Source of the DNA: Candidatus Kerfeldbacteria bacterium | Lineage (GTDB): Bacteria; Patescibacteriota; Patescibacteriia; SBBC01 | Reading direction: 5' to 3' | DNA length: 34,553 bases | Assembly: GCA_016204585.1 (NCBI GenBank) | Contig: JACQKH010000038.1 | Coordinates: 1 to 34,553, forward strand | Shown: piece after piece, positions 16,816 to 24,932 of the stretch | Layout: each line of letters opens with the position of its first letter | How positions within the stretch are numbered: the stretch's first letter is position 1 | Notes under the pieces: generated by a model | The model's database searches: none | Told to the model about the DNA's origin: nothing | The model's input: only the letters and a program-made list of their open reading frames with translations | Made by a program: the position numbers and the translations under genes

Positions 16816-19458
16816 ATGTATCTTGAGAAACTGGAACTTCAGGGATTTAAGTCGTTTCCCTCCAAGACGACGCTCGAATTTCGCCAGGGCATCACCGCCA
16901 TCGTCGGTCCAAATGGTTCGGGAAAATCGAATGTGGCTGACGCCATCCGCTGGGTGCTGGGTGAGCAGTCGCTGAAGCTCATCCGCGGAAAAAGGGCCGA
17001 GGATGTAATTTTTGCCGGCTCTGATCGGAAAACCAAGCTCGGCGCGGCCGAGGTGTCGTTATATTTGAACAATGAGGACGGCCGAGCGCCGATTGATTTT
17101 TCCGAACTGGTGATAACCCGGCGCGTCTACCGCGATGGCAGCGGTGAGTACTTCGTAAATAAGCGGCCAGTTCGACTCCAGGACATAATGATGCTCCTGG
17201 CCAAGTCGAACTTCGGGCAGCGGACATATTCGGTCATCGGACAGGGCATGGTTGATTCCATCCTGGTGACCAGCCCGCCGGAGCGGAAGCATTTTTTTGA
17301 TGAGGCCGCTGGCGTTCGACAGTATCAACTCAAGCGTGAACAGACGGTGACGAAGCTCGATCACACGCGTGAGAATTTGCGGCAGGCTGAGGCGCTCATA
17401 CAAGAAATCGAGCCGCGGCTCCGTTCGCTGACCCGTCAGGTCCGGCGACTTGAACGACGCTCAGAAGTCGAACAGGAGCTGACGCGTCTGCAGACTGCCT
17501 ACTACCGCGGCATACTTCAAGAGCTCCGTCGTCAAATGACGGAGGCCCTAGACCGGCAGCGTCAACTCGAGTCGGAGAGCGAGCTGGAAAATAAGGCGGT
17601 CACCACCCTTAACGCCGAGCTAGCGAAACTCGAGCAGGAACATTCGCGGTCAGAGGCCTTTGCCAGCTTGCAGCGTCAGTTCGAACGGGCGCAGGCCGAT
17701 AAAAGCGTGTTGTTGGCCGAAGATGCGGTGTTGAAGGGCCGGCGCGAAACCGCCTTTAAGGAATACGGTCAAGGCGATGTTGTCTGGTTGGAGAAACAGG
17801 TGGCTTCGCTTAACCACCAGCTCAAGGATTTAAAAGCCGAATCAGCCAATCTCGAGAATGAACAAAAGTCCGCCGCGGCAAAACTCTCCAGTTTAAAATT
17901 GCAACTGAAGGAGCGCCGGCTTCGTCAGGCTGCCCTTGAGGAACAACTCAAGCGGACGGTCGAGCTGACCGCCAGGGACGGCGTAACCACGCCGGCGGTT
18001 CAGTCCGAGTTTAGGGAGTTATTCGTTTTAGAGCAGTCTTTTTTAGAGCAGTTATTAGCCGTTACCTCATTACCGGAGCTCGAGGGATTGAAGAAGCGGG
18101 TTCCGGAGTTACGCGATCGGACCGCTCGTTTTGCCAAGAATCTCGAACGAGCCGGCGTTGGTGACGGACCGGCCAGCGTCATAGAACTTCAGAACAAGCT
18201 TTACGGCGAACTGCGTAATCGCGAAGATCTGCTCCATACCATCGGTGACATTGAGCTGGCGGTGCGCGTTCACATCGAGAAGCAATCATTGCTTAAGAGC
18301 ACCAGCGATCGTCTTCGTGAAGAGGATGAACGTTTGGAACGCGAGCTTACTCGCGCTCGGGCCGCCACCAAGAAGGACATGGACGCCACGCTACGCGATC
18401 AGTCCGAAGCGCTGGCCAAGAAAATCGCGGCGGTTGATGAACAGCTGGCGACCATCACCTCAGCCATCCAAAATTTTAACGCCAGCGAATCGGCCAAGCG
18501 CGACGAGCTCTTTCGCATCCAACGCGAGCTGCGAACCGCCCAAGACCGACTCAACCAGACCACCACGAAGCTTAACGAAGTCCGGATTGAGGTCGCCCGC
18601 CTGGAGACTCGCCTTCAAGACGTTGAGCGGGAAATTCGAGACGAGGTCAACGCCAACGCGCTATCAGACATTTTTACCAGTCAAGAATCGTCATCGCCGC
18701 CACCAGAACTGGCGGACGAGATCGCGCGCCTTAAGCATCAACTGTCACTCATCGGCGGAATCGACGTAGCCGTGGAGAAAGAATATCACGTCACTCACGA
18801 ACGTTATACCTTTTTGAAGACGCAGTACGATGACTTGATAAAAGCCAGCGAGCAGCTCGAGCAGGGCATTGCCGAACTTGACAAAACCATCAAGGAGCGA
18901 TTCGACGAGGCCTTCAAGAAGATCAGCGACGAATTCACTAAGTTCTTCCGGATTTTGTTCCGCGGCGGTAATGCAAAATTGCTGTTGGTGAAAGAAATTG
19001 TGCCTGAAGAAATCGTTGATGAAGACGAAGAGGGCGGTGAAAATAAGAAAACAGTTGAGGTCGCCGGTCCCGCCGGTGAGAAAGTGATCACTGGCATAGA
19101 GATTCAAGCCACGCCGCCGGGAAAGCGCTTGAAAGGAATTGCCATGCTCTCCGGCGGTGAGCGGGCGTTGACGTCGATCGCCCTGATTTGCGCGATTATT
19201 TCCAATAATCCCATGCCGTTTGTAGTGCTGGATGAAGTGGACGCCGCCCTCGATGAAGCTAACTCGCAGCGCTTCGCCGCCATCCTCGATCAACTCGCGC
19301 ACAAAACGCAGTTCGTGATGATTACGCACAACCGCGCCACCATGGAGAAAGCCAACATCCTCTACGGCGTGACCATGGGTGATGACGGCGCGTCGAAGTT
19401 GCTGTCGGTGAAACTGGAAGAAGCGGAGCACGTCATCAAGAAGTTCGGAAATCGCTAG
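16816..19458 (+). CDS. smc: Chromosome segregation protein SMC, short form (880 aa)
   Basis: MYLEKLELQGFKSFPSKTTLEF, GPNGSGKSN, LSGGERALTSIALICAI, PFVVLDEVDAALDEAN; long coiled coils. Confidence 0.93.
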   Translation: MYLEKLELQGFKSFPSKTTLEFRQGITAIVGPNGSGKSNVADAIRWVLGEQSLKLIRGKRAEDVIFAGSDRKTKLGAAEVSLYLNNEDGRAPIDFSELVITRRVYRDGSGEYFVNKRPVRLQDIMMLLAKSNFGQRTYSVIGQGMVDSILVTSPPERKHFFDEAAGVRQYQLKREQTVTKLDHTRENLRQAEALIQEIEPRLRSLTRQVRRLERRSEVEQELTRLQTAYYRGILQELRRQMTEALDRQRQLESESELENKAVTTLNAELAKLEQEHSRSEAFASLQRQFERAQADKSVLLAEDAVLKGRRETAFKEYGQGDVVWLEKQVASLNHQLKDLKAESANLENEQKSAAAKLSSLKLQLKERRLRQAALEEQLKRTVELTARDGVTTPAVQSEFRELFVLEQSFLEQLLAVTSLPELEGLKKRVPELRDRTARFAKNLERAGVGDGPASVIELQNKLYGELRNREDLLHTIGDIELAVRVHIEKQSLLKSTSDRLREEDERLERELTRARAATKKDMDATLRDQSEALAKKIAAVDEQLATITSAIQNFNASESAKRDELFRIQRELRTAQDRLNQTTTKLNEVRIEVARLETRLQDVEREIRDEVNANALSDIFTSQESSSPPPELADEIARLKHQLSLIGGIDVAVEKEYHVTHERYTFLKTQYDDLIKASEQLEQGIAELDKTIKERFDEAFKKISDEFTKFFRILFRGGNAKLLLVKEIVPEEIVDEDEEGGENKKTVEVAGPAGEKVITGIEIQATPPGKRLKGIAMLSGGERALTSIALICAIISNNPMPFVVLDEVDAALDEANSQRFAAILDQLAHKTQFVMITHNRATMEKANILYGVTMGDDGASKLLSVKLEEAEHVIKKFGNR

Positions 19459-19459
19459 C

Positions 19460-20227
19460 GTGTCAAATCAACTGAGACTCAAAACACTTCTCGTTGGAGG
19501 CGCGGGATTATTGTTCGTTTCATTGTCCGCCCCATTTCCAGCAAACGCCGCAAACGCTTCTTTTCCTCGCGGCCTGGTGGCCATCAACTTCGACGACGGC
19601 AAGCGAAACATCTATACCAACGCCATCCCGATCCTCAATCGCGCCGGTTTGAAAAGTACCTTCTACATTGTAACGAATTACGCTGACGGGACGCATCAGC
19701 CGAACATGCGGTGGCCGGAAATTATGGCAGTTCACCGCCAAGGCCATGAGATCGGCGCGCACACGCGAACGCATCGTAATCTCAAGAAGCTCAATCAGGA
19801 ACAGCGCATCGCCGAAATCCGCGGTTCGCGGAAAGACCTCGAGCGTCATGATATCACCAATGTCCAAACCTTCGCTTATCCCTATGGAATTTATACTGGC
19901 CGACTCATGAAACTCGTTCGGGAAGAGGGATTTTCCGGCGCCCGCGTTGCTGACGGCCAGGTGAATTCCAAAACAACCCATCCGTACGCCCTCCATTCCT
20001 TTTCCATTACTCGTAAAATGAGCTTGAAAGAAATTACCGGTGTGATCAATAAGGCAGTACGTCAAAAGAAATGGCTCATCCTCACCATCCACGACGTGAC
20101 GGCCAAGCCGAAGTTGTACGGGACAACGCCAAAGATATTTCGCGGAATCGTGGCGCACTTGAAGAAAAACAACATTAGGGTGGTAACGAATGCGGAAGGG
20201 GTGGAGATTATGCGTGCGACGCAATGA
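19460..20227 (+). CDS. Polysaccharide deacetylase (NodB-like) family protein with signal peptide
   Basis: VAINFDDGKRNIYTNAIPILNRAGLKSTFYIV, HEIGAHTRTHRNL. Confidence 0.9.
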   Translation: MSNQLRLKTLLVGGAGLLFVSLSAPFPANAANASFPRGLVAINFDDGKRNIYTNAIPILNRAGLKSTFYIVTNYADGTHQPNMRWPEIMAVHRQGHEIGAHTRTHRNLKKLNQEQRIAEIRGSRKDLERHDITNVQTFAYPYGIYTGRLMKLVREEGFSGARVADGQVNSKTTHPYALHSFSITRKMSLKEITGVINKAVRQKKWLILTIHDVTAKPKLYGTTPKIFRGIVAHLKKNNIRVVTNAEGVEIMRATQ

Positions 20228-20311
20228 AGGGGCTACAGGCCGGGTGAGGCGATGGAGAGTAAACGGGATGAAACAACGAAGATTTACATGATGCGAATCT
20301 ACAAATAGAAA

Positions 20312-20372
20312 CGAATCCACGAATATTGACATGATACGAAAAGACGAATTCGTTGATTCGTATTATTCGTGG
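20312..20372. repeat. AT-rich inverted repeat upstream of the GxxExxY gene
   Basis: ccacgaata...tattcgtgg with inner acgaattcgt palindrome; related attcgtagattcgta tracts follow the gene. Confidence 0.5.
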
Positions 20373-20396
20373 TTTCGCGGGAATTCCACCGCCCTG

Positions 20397-20425
20397 TTGA
20401 CAAAAGAAGTGTAGTGCTATATACG
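20397..20425 (+). promoter_or_regulatory. Promoter TTGACA-17-TATACG upstream of the GxxExxY gene
   Basis: ttgaca aaagaagtgtagtgcta tatacg. Confidence 0.65.
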
Positions 20426-20433
20426 AGATATAG

Positions 20434-20862
20434 GTGGCAATGATTAACGCCGCCGGATTTATTATGGAAACATCAAGAACTCTTAGAAAGGATATATTTG
20501 AAAAGGAATTATCATATCAATTGGTTGGTATTTTCTTTAGCGTGCAAGAACAATTGGGAAGATATTGCCGGGAGATTCAATACTGTGATGCGATTGAACA
20601 AGAATTGAAAATACGAAAATTTCATTATCAACGAGAATATTCCTTTCCCGTTGCCGGTAGATTATCGAATCGAGTTGACTTTCTCATTCCCGGTCGTGTG
20701 ATTATCGACGTCAAGGCCAAACCATTCGTCGAACGGGAGGATTACGACCAGATGCGCAGGTATCTTCAGAGTGCGAATATCAGACTTGGAATGATTGTCA
20801 ATTTCCGAAATAAATTTCTTCTACCAAAACGGGTTCTAAACCCTGCTTACGAACCACATTAG
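20434..20862 (+). CDS. GxxExxY family protein
   Basis: GRYCREIQYCDAIEQELKIRKFHYQREYSFPV...RVDFLIPGRVIIDVKA. Confidence 0.85.
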   Translation: MAMINAAGFIMETSRTLRKDIFEKELSYQLVGIFFSVQEQLGRYCREIQYCDAIEQELKIRKFHYQREYSFPVAGRLSNRVDFLIPGRVIIDVKAKPFVEREDYDQMRRYLQSANIRLGMIVNFRNKFLLPKRVLNPAYEPH

Positions 20863-20979
20863 CGCTATTCGCATAATTCGCATCTTTCGTAGATTCGTAC
20901 TATACCTGTTGACGTTGAGATAGGAAAAATGGTAAAGAGCGGTCAGGAGCAGTTCGCTGAAAACTGAATAGTTTCCGTG

Positions 20980-21016
20980 TCAGCCCGCACCGCACTGGGT
21001 GTGGGGCAGGCCGGGA
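20980..21016 (+). promoter_or_regulatory. Cassette stem-loop A
   Basis: tcagcccgcacc gcactg ggtgtggggcaggccggg. Confidence 0.55.
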
Positions 21017-21036
21017 GAGATAGTTGGAGGATCACC

Positions 21037-21219
21037 ATGAGCATCTACGATGCCTACCTGCCTCGTGACCCAGAGGAACAGAGGCAGTTTCTCGAGGCGC
21101 TCCGGATGTTGGTGAATCACTCGCCCAGCGAGGCGGTCGCAGATATTTTTCGCTCAGCCTACGGCGGGGCGAAAATCTGGCAGGTCATTCCAGGAGATAC
21201 ATCCGCCTCAGCCCCGTAA
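21037..21219 (+). CDS. Small hypothetical protein (60 aa)
   Basis: ggaggatcaccATG; MSIYDAYLPRDPEEQRQFLEALRMLVNHSPSEAVADIFRSAYGG. Confidence 0.65.
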   Translation: MSIYDAYLPRDPEEQRQFLEALRMLVNHSPSEAVADIFRSAYGGAKIWQVIPGDTSASAP

Positions 21220-21256
21220 AATCGCAGAAGCGATCACGGGGCAAGCTGGAAGCTGA
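21208..21256 (+). promoter_or_regulatory. Cassette stem-loop B
   Basis: tcagccccgtaaaatcgcagaagcgatcacggggcaagctggaagctga; 44/49 identical to E. Confidence 0.85.
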
Positions 21257-21280
21257 ATCTTTCAACCAAAGGAGTTCACG

Positions 21281-21439
21281 ATGAATCCTGAAGAGGTCGC
21301 CTTGTGGCTGATCGTCGTCGGCGCAACAATGATCACTGCCGTCCTAACACTGTTGTGGCGTCGCAAGCGCGGTCCGTGGTTTCTCTTTCCACCGGCATGG
21401 CTGATCGTGATCGGAGCTGCACTGGCTCTTCAGGGCTGA
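21281..21439 (+). CDS. Small membrane protein (52 aa), below the ORF-track cutoff
   Basis: aaaggagttcacgATG; MNPEEVALWLIVVGATMITAVLTLLWRRKRGPWFLFPPAWLIVIGAALALQG*. Confidence 0.65.
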   Translation: MNPEEVALWLIVVGATMITAVLTLLWRRKRGPWFLFPPAWLIVIGAALALQG

Positions 21440-21448
21440 GAAGTTCCG

Positions 21449-21480
21449 CGTCAGCTATAAGCCGATGTAAGTACATTCGG
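21449..21480 (+). promoter_or_regulatory. Cassette stem-loop C (diverged)
   Basis: gtcagctataagccgatgtaagtacattcgg. Confidence 0.45.
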
Positions 21481-21487
21481 AGGATAC

Positions 21488-21706
21488 ATGAGAAAGAATC
21501 GTCCTTCGACGCACTCGGTCGGTGATGACGTTACGTTCTTGGAAAGGCGTTACCGTCCTGGCGGTCGGGTCAGACGTCGATGCGGCGCAGTCGGAGAGAT
21601 CATCACGATTGACGCCCGTACCGTTAACGTCTACGTGATCGAGGCCGGGGTCCGAACCGATCGACGGGAGACGTGGAACCTTGGAGACGTTACCTTGATC
21701 ACCTAG
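21488..21706 (+). CDS. Small basic protein (72 aa), possible SH3/KOW-like
   Basis: cggaggatacATG; SVGDDVTFLERRYRPGGRVRRRCGAVGEIITIDARTVNVYVIEAG. Confidence 0.6.
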   Translation: MRKNRPSTHSVGDDVTFLERRYRPGGRVRRRCGAVGEIITIDARTVNVYVIEAGVRTDRRETWNLGDVTLIT

Positions 21707-21742
21707 TTGTGTACCCTGGCGAATCAAGGACATTGAGTCCGT

Positions 21743-21788
21743 ACCAGCCCCCGCATTGCGTTTGAGTGCGGGATAGGCTGGAAGTTGA
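21743..21788 (+). promoter_or_regulatory. Cassette stem-loop D
   Basis: ccagcccccgca ttgcgtttgag tgcgggataggctgg aagttgac. Confidence 0.65.
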
Positions 21789-21802
21789 CAAGGGGGGTTA
21801 GC

Positions 21803-21970
21803 ATGTCGAAGCGAAAGTCACGGAAGCGACCGTCGAAGGCTGCGAAAAGACCGTTGAGGTCCATGCGAGGAACTGGCCTCGCGCGTTACATCGAGGTGAA
21901 GCGGCTCGTTCGGCAGATCCCGCCTGAAGTCGTCAAGCAGATCATCCAGGAGGAATTAGATCGAATCTGA
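21803..21970 (+). CDS. Small basic protein (55 aa)
   Basis: aaggggggttagcATG; MSKRKSRKRPSKAAKRPLRSMRGTGLARYIEVKRLVRQIPPEVVKQIIQEELDRI. Confidence 0.6.
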   Translation: MSKRKSRKRPSKAAKRPLRSMRGTGLARYIEVKRLVRQIPPEVVKQIIQEELDRI

Positions 21971-21982
21971 AGCGAATCCACA

Positions 21983-22031
21983 TCAGCCCCGTAGAATCGC
22001 AGGAGCGAACACGGGGCAGGCCGGAAGCTGA
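21983..22031 (+). promoter_or_regulatory. Cassette stem-loop E
   Basis: tcagccccgtagaatcgcaggagcgaacacggggcaggccggaagctga. Confidence 0.85.
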
Positions 22032-22065
22032 CACACCTACAAGTTTTCGAAGGAGGAGTCGGAAG

Positions 22066-22239
22066 ATGGGAAAGCAGCCACTGCAAGACGCGCTTCGGGA
22101 GTGCGTATGAAAAGAAGTTAAAGCGTACTTCAGGGAGCCGGACGTGTGGATGCAACGGTACCTTCGCTACGCGCTGCAACGCCTTGTGCGTGAAGGCAAG
22201 TTGAAGTTGCCGAGAACGCGGGCTCGGCAGAAGAAGTAA
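22066..22239 (+). pseudogene. Small ORF interrupted by one in-frame TGA (22108-22110)
   Basis: gaaggaggagtcggaagATG; MGKQPLQDALRECV*KEVKAYFREPDVWMQRYLRYALQRLVREGKLKLPRTRARQKK*. Confidence 0.55.
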
Positions 22240-22243
22240 CCGA

Positions 22244-22288
22244 GTCAGCCCCGTACCAGGTTGGGTGCGGGGCAAGCTGGAGGCTGAC
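22244..22288 (+). promoter_or_regulatory. Cassette stem-loop F
   Basis: gtcagccccgtaccaggttgggtgcggggcaagctggaggctgac. Confidence 0.8.
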
Positions 22289-22302
22289 AAAGGAGGTGTG
22301 TA

Positions 22303-22890
22303 ATGAGGCAAAGCGAAGTGTTGGATTTCTACGACGAAGATGTCCACGCAATACGGCAGCTGGTCACGATTATGGACGGGCTCGGTGGTGACTTCTGGCG
22401 GCAGGAACCAGAGGGGCACTTCGGGCCGGGCGAGGAGTTCGTACACCTTGTCCAGTCTGGCCGGTTTGCCTGCCGGTTCATCCGCGAGCAGCTCGGGCTC
22501 GATCCGCCGACCGAGCTTGAGCCGTACTTCCAGCGCGCCGCCTTCAACCACGCCGAGCTGACCAAGCTCAACCTGCGCGGCGCGCGTACCGTTCGCGGCC
22601 AGCACAACAGAAGCTGCATCGCGTTCATTGACTGGTTGAATGACGAACTCCAGACGATTCGGGGACTGATTGACGGCATCCCCGAAGATCGCTACGGCGA
22701 CACCGTCTCGCACCCGCTGGTGCACATGGTCGGACCAACCGGCGAGGTCCTGGCGCGGATGTTCGCTCGCCACTGGCCGTATCACCTCGGTCAGATCACC
22801 GAAGCGATGAAGTCGGCCGGCTTCCGCGAGCACGTCCCGTTCCTGCTGCACTTCGGGAGGTTCGAAGAAGTTTCAGTGAAGGAGGAATGA
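22303..22890 (+). CDS. DinB/YfiT-like four-helix putative metal-binding protein
   Basis: aaaggaggtgtgtaATG; C-terminal HWPYHLGQITEAMKSAG resembles the DinB HxxYHxGQI motif. Confidence 0.65.
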   Translation: MRQSEVLDFYDEDVHAIRQLVTIMDGLGGDFWRQEPEGHFGPGEEFVHLVQSGRFACRFIREQLGLDPPTELEPYFQRAAFNHAELTKLNLRGARTVRGQHNRSCIAFIDWLNDELQTIRGLIDGIPEDRYGDTVSHPLVHMVGPTGEVLARMFARHWPYHLGQITEAMKSAGFREHVPFLLHFGRFEEVSVKEE

Positions 22891-22893
22891 TCG

Positions 22894-23142
22894 ATGGCCG
22901 GACGGAAGAAGCCGAAGAGAAAAGTCACCCGCATCATTCGACGCGCCATCCAACAGTCGCGACCCGAGGTCGTGGAGCGAATCGCGCGGGCAGTAGAGAA
23001 AGATGGCTTCAGGGGTGCCGTTCGTGCGGGCGACAAGAAGCTTCGTCGCATCTCGCAGGCGGCCAGGCAGCACGGCATCACGTCGCTGGAACAGGCGCGA
23101 GTCAAGCGCAAGAAGTTGCGGGCAAAGAAGCGCGGCCGCTAG
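22894..23142 (+). CDS. Small highly basic protein (82 aa)
   Basis: gaaggaggaatgatcgATG; MAGRKKPKRKVTRIIRRAIQQSRPEVVERIARAVEKDGFRGAVRAG. Confidence 0.6.
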   Translation: MAGRKKPKRKVTRIIRRAIQQSRPEVVERIARAVEKDGFRGAVRAGDKKLRRISQAARQHGITSLEQARVKRKKLRAKKRGR

Positions 23143-23175
23143 CCCCGAGGAGGATTGATCGATTGAAAGAAAGGG

Positions 23176-23287
23176 CTCCCCGCCCCCTGTCACCCTGAGA
23201 CGAAGTCGAAGGGTCTCCAACAAACTGCGGTTTGCGTGGAGATCCCACGCTCCGCTCGGGATGACAGGAGGGGCGGGGAGTTTTTAA
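23176..23287 (+). terminator. Large inverted repeat ending in a T-tract, with inner CCCTGAG.CGAAGTCGAAGGG-type repeat
   Basis: ctccccgccccctgtca...tgacaggaggggcggggagttttt. Confidence 0.75.
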
Positions 23288-23444
23288 TACTCCTCCCCTT
23301 TACTAAGGGGAGGGGAGCGAGCAGCGCGATTCTGACAACCGAACGCTTTCCGCATCTGCTCGTTAGGTGCATGTTCAAAGATTAGAGTAGAGACGCTGCG
23401 AAGCGGAGAGGGGGCGGGGGTTACGACACTCGCGATTCGTCAAC

Positions 23445-24650
23445 TTAGAACACCGCCAAGTGCGGATTAGCTGACGTGACGCGGTAGACTTCCTCGATGG
23501 CGGTAATTCCCGCCTTGGCTTTGGCCAGACCGTCATCGCGCAGGGTTTTCATGCCCTTGGCCCGCGCCGCTCTAGTGATTACGTCATACGAGGCGTGGCC
23601 AGTAATGAAGTTTCTAATCTCGTCGTCCGGCTCTAGCAGCTCAAAAATGCCGGTCCGTCCCAAATATCCGCTCATCCCGCACTGGTCGCAACCCTTGGCG
23701 CGGTATAGCGTGGCGTCGTCGCCCGTTAAACCGAGTTCTTTTCGCAGTTCACTCGACGGCTGGTACGCTTCTCGACAAGTCTGGCAGACTATGCGCACCA
23801 GCCGCTGGGCCAGCACGCCGATGGTGGAGGAAGCGATCAGCACCGGTTCCACGCCCATGTCCGTCAGCCGCGCTAGGGCGCCGATCGAGTCGTTGGTGTG
23901 GAGGGTGGTAAAAACCAGGTGGCCGGTCAAGGCGGCGCGAACGGCAATTTCTCCCGTTTCCGTGTCACGGATCTCGCCGACCAGGATGATGTCCGGATCT
24001 TGCCGCAGCAGGGCGCGGAGGCCCGAGGCAAAAGTCAGCCCGACGTCCGGATCAATTTGGGTCTGGCGGATGAACGGCAGTTGATACTCGACGGGATCTT
24101 CCAGGGTGGTGATGTTTTTTTCGACTGAGTTGATAATACTGAGGGCGGAATAAAGCGTGGTGGTTTTTCCCGATCCGTTCGGGCCGGTGACGTAGATAAC
24201 GCCGTAAGGACTTTTAATCATTTTATTGAAGGCTTCCAGGATGACCGGGTCCATTCCGAGTTGTTCGAGTCCGAAGCTGACCGCGGATTTATCAAGCAGG
24301 CGCAGGGAAACATTTTCCCCGAAGAGAGTCGGAAAAGTTGAGACGCGGACGTCAATGACGCGATCCTCAACGGGCAAGTGAAATCTTCCTTCCTGCGGTT
24401 TGCGTCGTTCGGTGATGTCGAGCTCGGCCAGGACTTTGACGCGCGACACGATCGATTCGAGGAGGGACAGCGGGTGTTTTTCAACCTCGCGGAGGATGCC
24501 GTCAATGCGAAAGCGGACGCGGACAATATTTCCTTCCGGTTCGATGTGGACGTCCGAAGCCCGGTTGGTAGCCCCGAGCTGGATAATCCGCGTTAGCAGC
24601 TGGATGATGACGCCGGAGCCGCTTTGGTCGTCTTCTTGGCGTTTGGCCAT
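23445..24650 (-). CDS. GspE/PilB-type type II secretion / type IV pilus assembly ATPase
   Basis: GPNGSGKTTTLYSAL, LEDPVEYQ, LLRQDPDIILVGEIRDTETGEIAVRAALTGHLVFTTLHTND, tetracysteine CQTC...CDQC. Confidence 0.95.
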   Translation of the reverse strand: MAKRQEDDQSGSGVIIQLLTRIIQLGATNRASDVHIEPEGNIVRVRFRIDGILREVEKHPLSLLESIVSRVKVLAELDITERRKPQEGRFHLPVEDRVIDVRVSTFPTLFGENVSLRLLDKSAVSFGLEQLGMDPVILEAFNKMIKSPYGVIYVTGPNGSGKTTTLYSALSIINSVEKNITTLEDPVEYQLPFIRQTQIDPDVGLTFASGLRALLRQDPDIILVGEIRDTETGEIAVRAALTGHLVFTTLHTNDSIGALARLTDMGVEPVLIASSTIGVLAQRLVRIVCQTCREAYQPSSELRKELGLTGDDATLYRAKGCDQCGMSGYLGRTGIFELLEPDDEIRNFITGHASYDVITRAARAKGMKTLRDDGLAKAKAGITAIEEVYRVTSANPHLAVF

Positions 24651-24706
24651 GGATGTATTGTATGGCGTTGCGACGCTGAAGGCAACCTCTGCGCGCGGTG
24701 GGTTAA

Positions 24707-24784
24707 CCCCGTTAGAGAGTCCCTTTAATGACTCTCTTTTGGTAGATGAGCGTTCGTGGTTTTTCATGCGGCTCTCTAACGGGG
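24707..24784. mobile_element. MITE-like element, family A copy 2 (78 bp)
   Basis: ccccgttagagagtccctttaatgactctcttttggtagatgagcgttcgtggtttttcatgcggctctctaacgggg. Confidence 0.85.
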
Positions 24785-24932
24785 TTGACGTTTTTTGTCG
24801 AATCAGCTACCCTGTACAGGCAACTGACAATGGTGGTTGGTACCACATCTCAACATCCGCCGATTAATCGGCTAATTACCACCCAATTCCCAAACCCTTA
24901 ATTCATAATTCATAACTCATCCTTCAGCCCCC

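Noticed and set aside
22066-22239. Genome-wide UGA recoding (Gly or Trp code)
   Set aside because: Several intact genes end in TGA (rnc, polysaccharide deacetylase and others), so UGA functions as a stop here.
20977-22300. Integron with attC sites
   Set aside because: The stem-loop and small-ORF layout is cassette-like, but the stem-loops lack the RYYYAAC/GTTRRRY core boxes and no integron integrase is in the window.
23190-23378. 62-aa ORF containing SSRAERGIST
   Set aside because: This is translation of a dispersed hairpin repeat (CCTGAG.CGAAGTCGAAGG type), a common spurious annotation.
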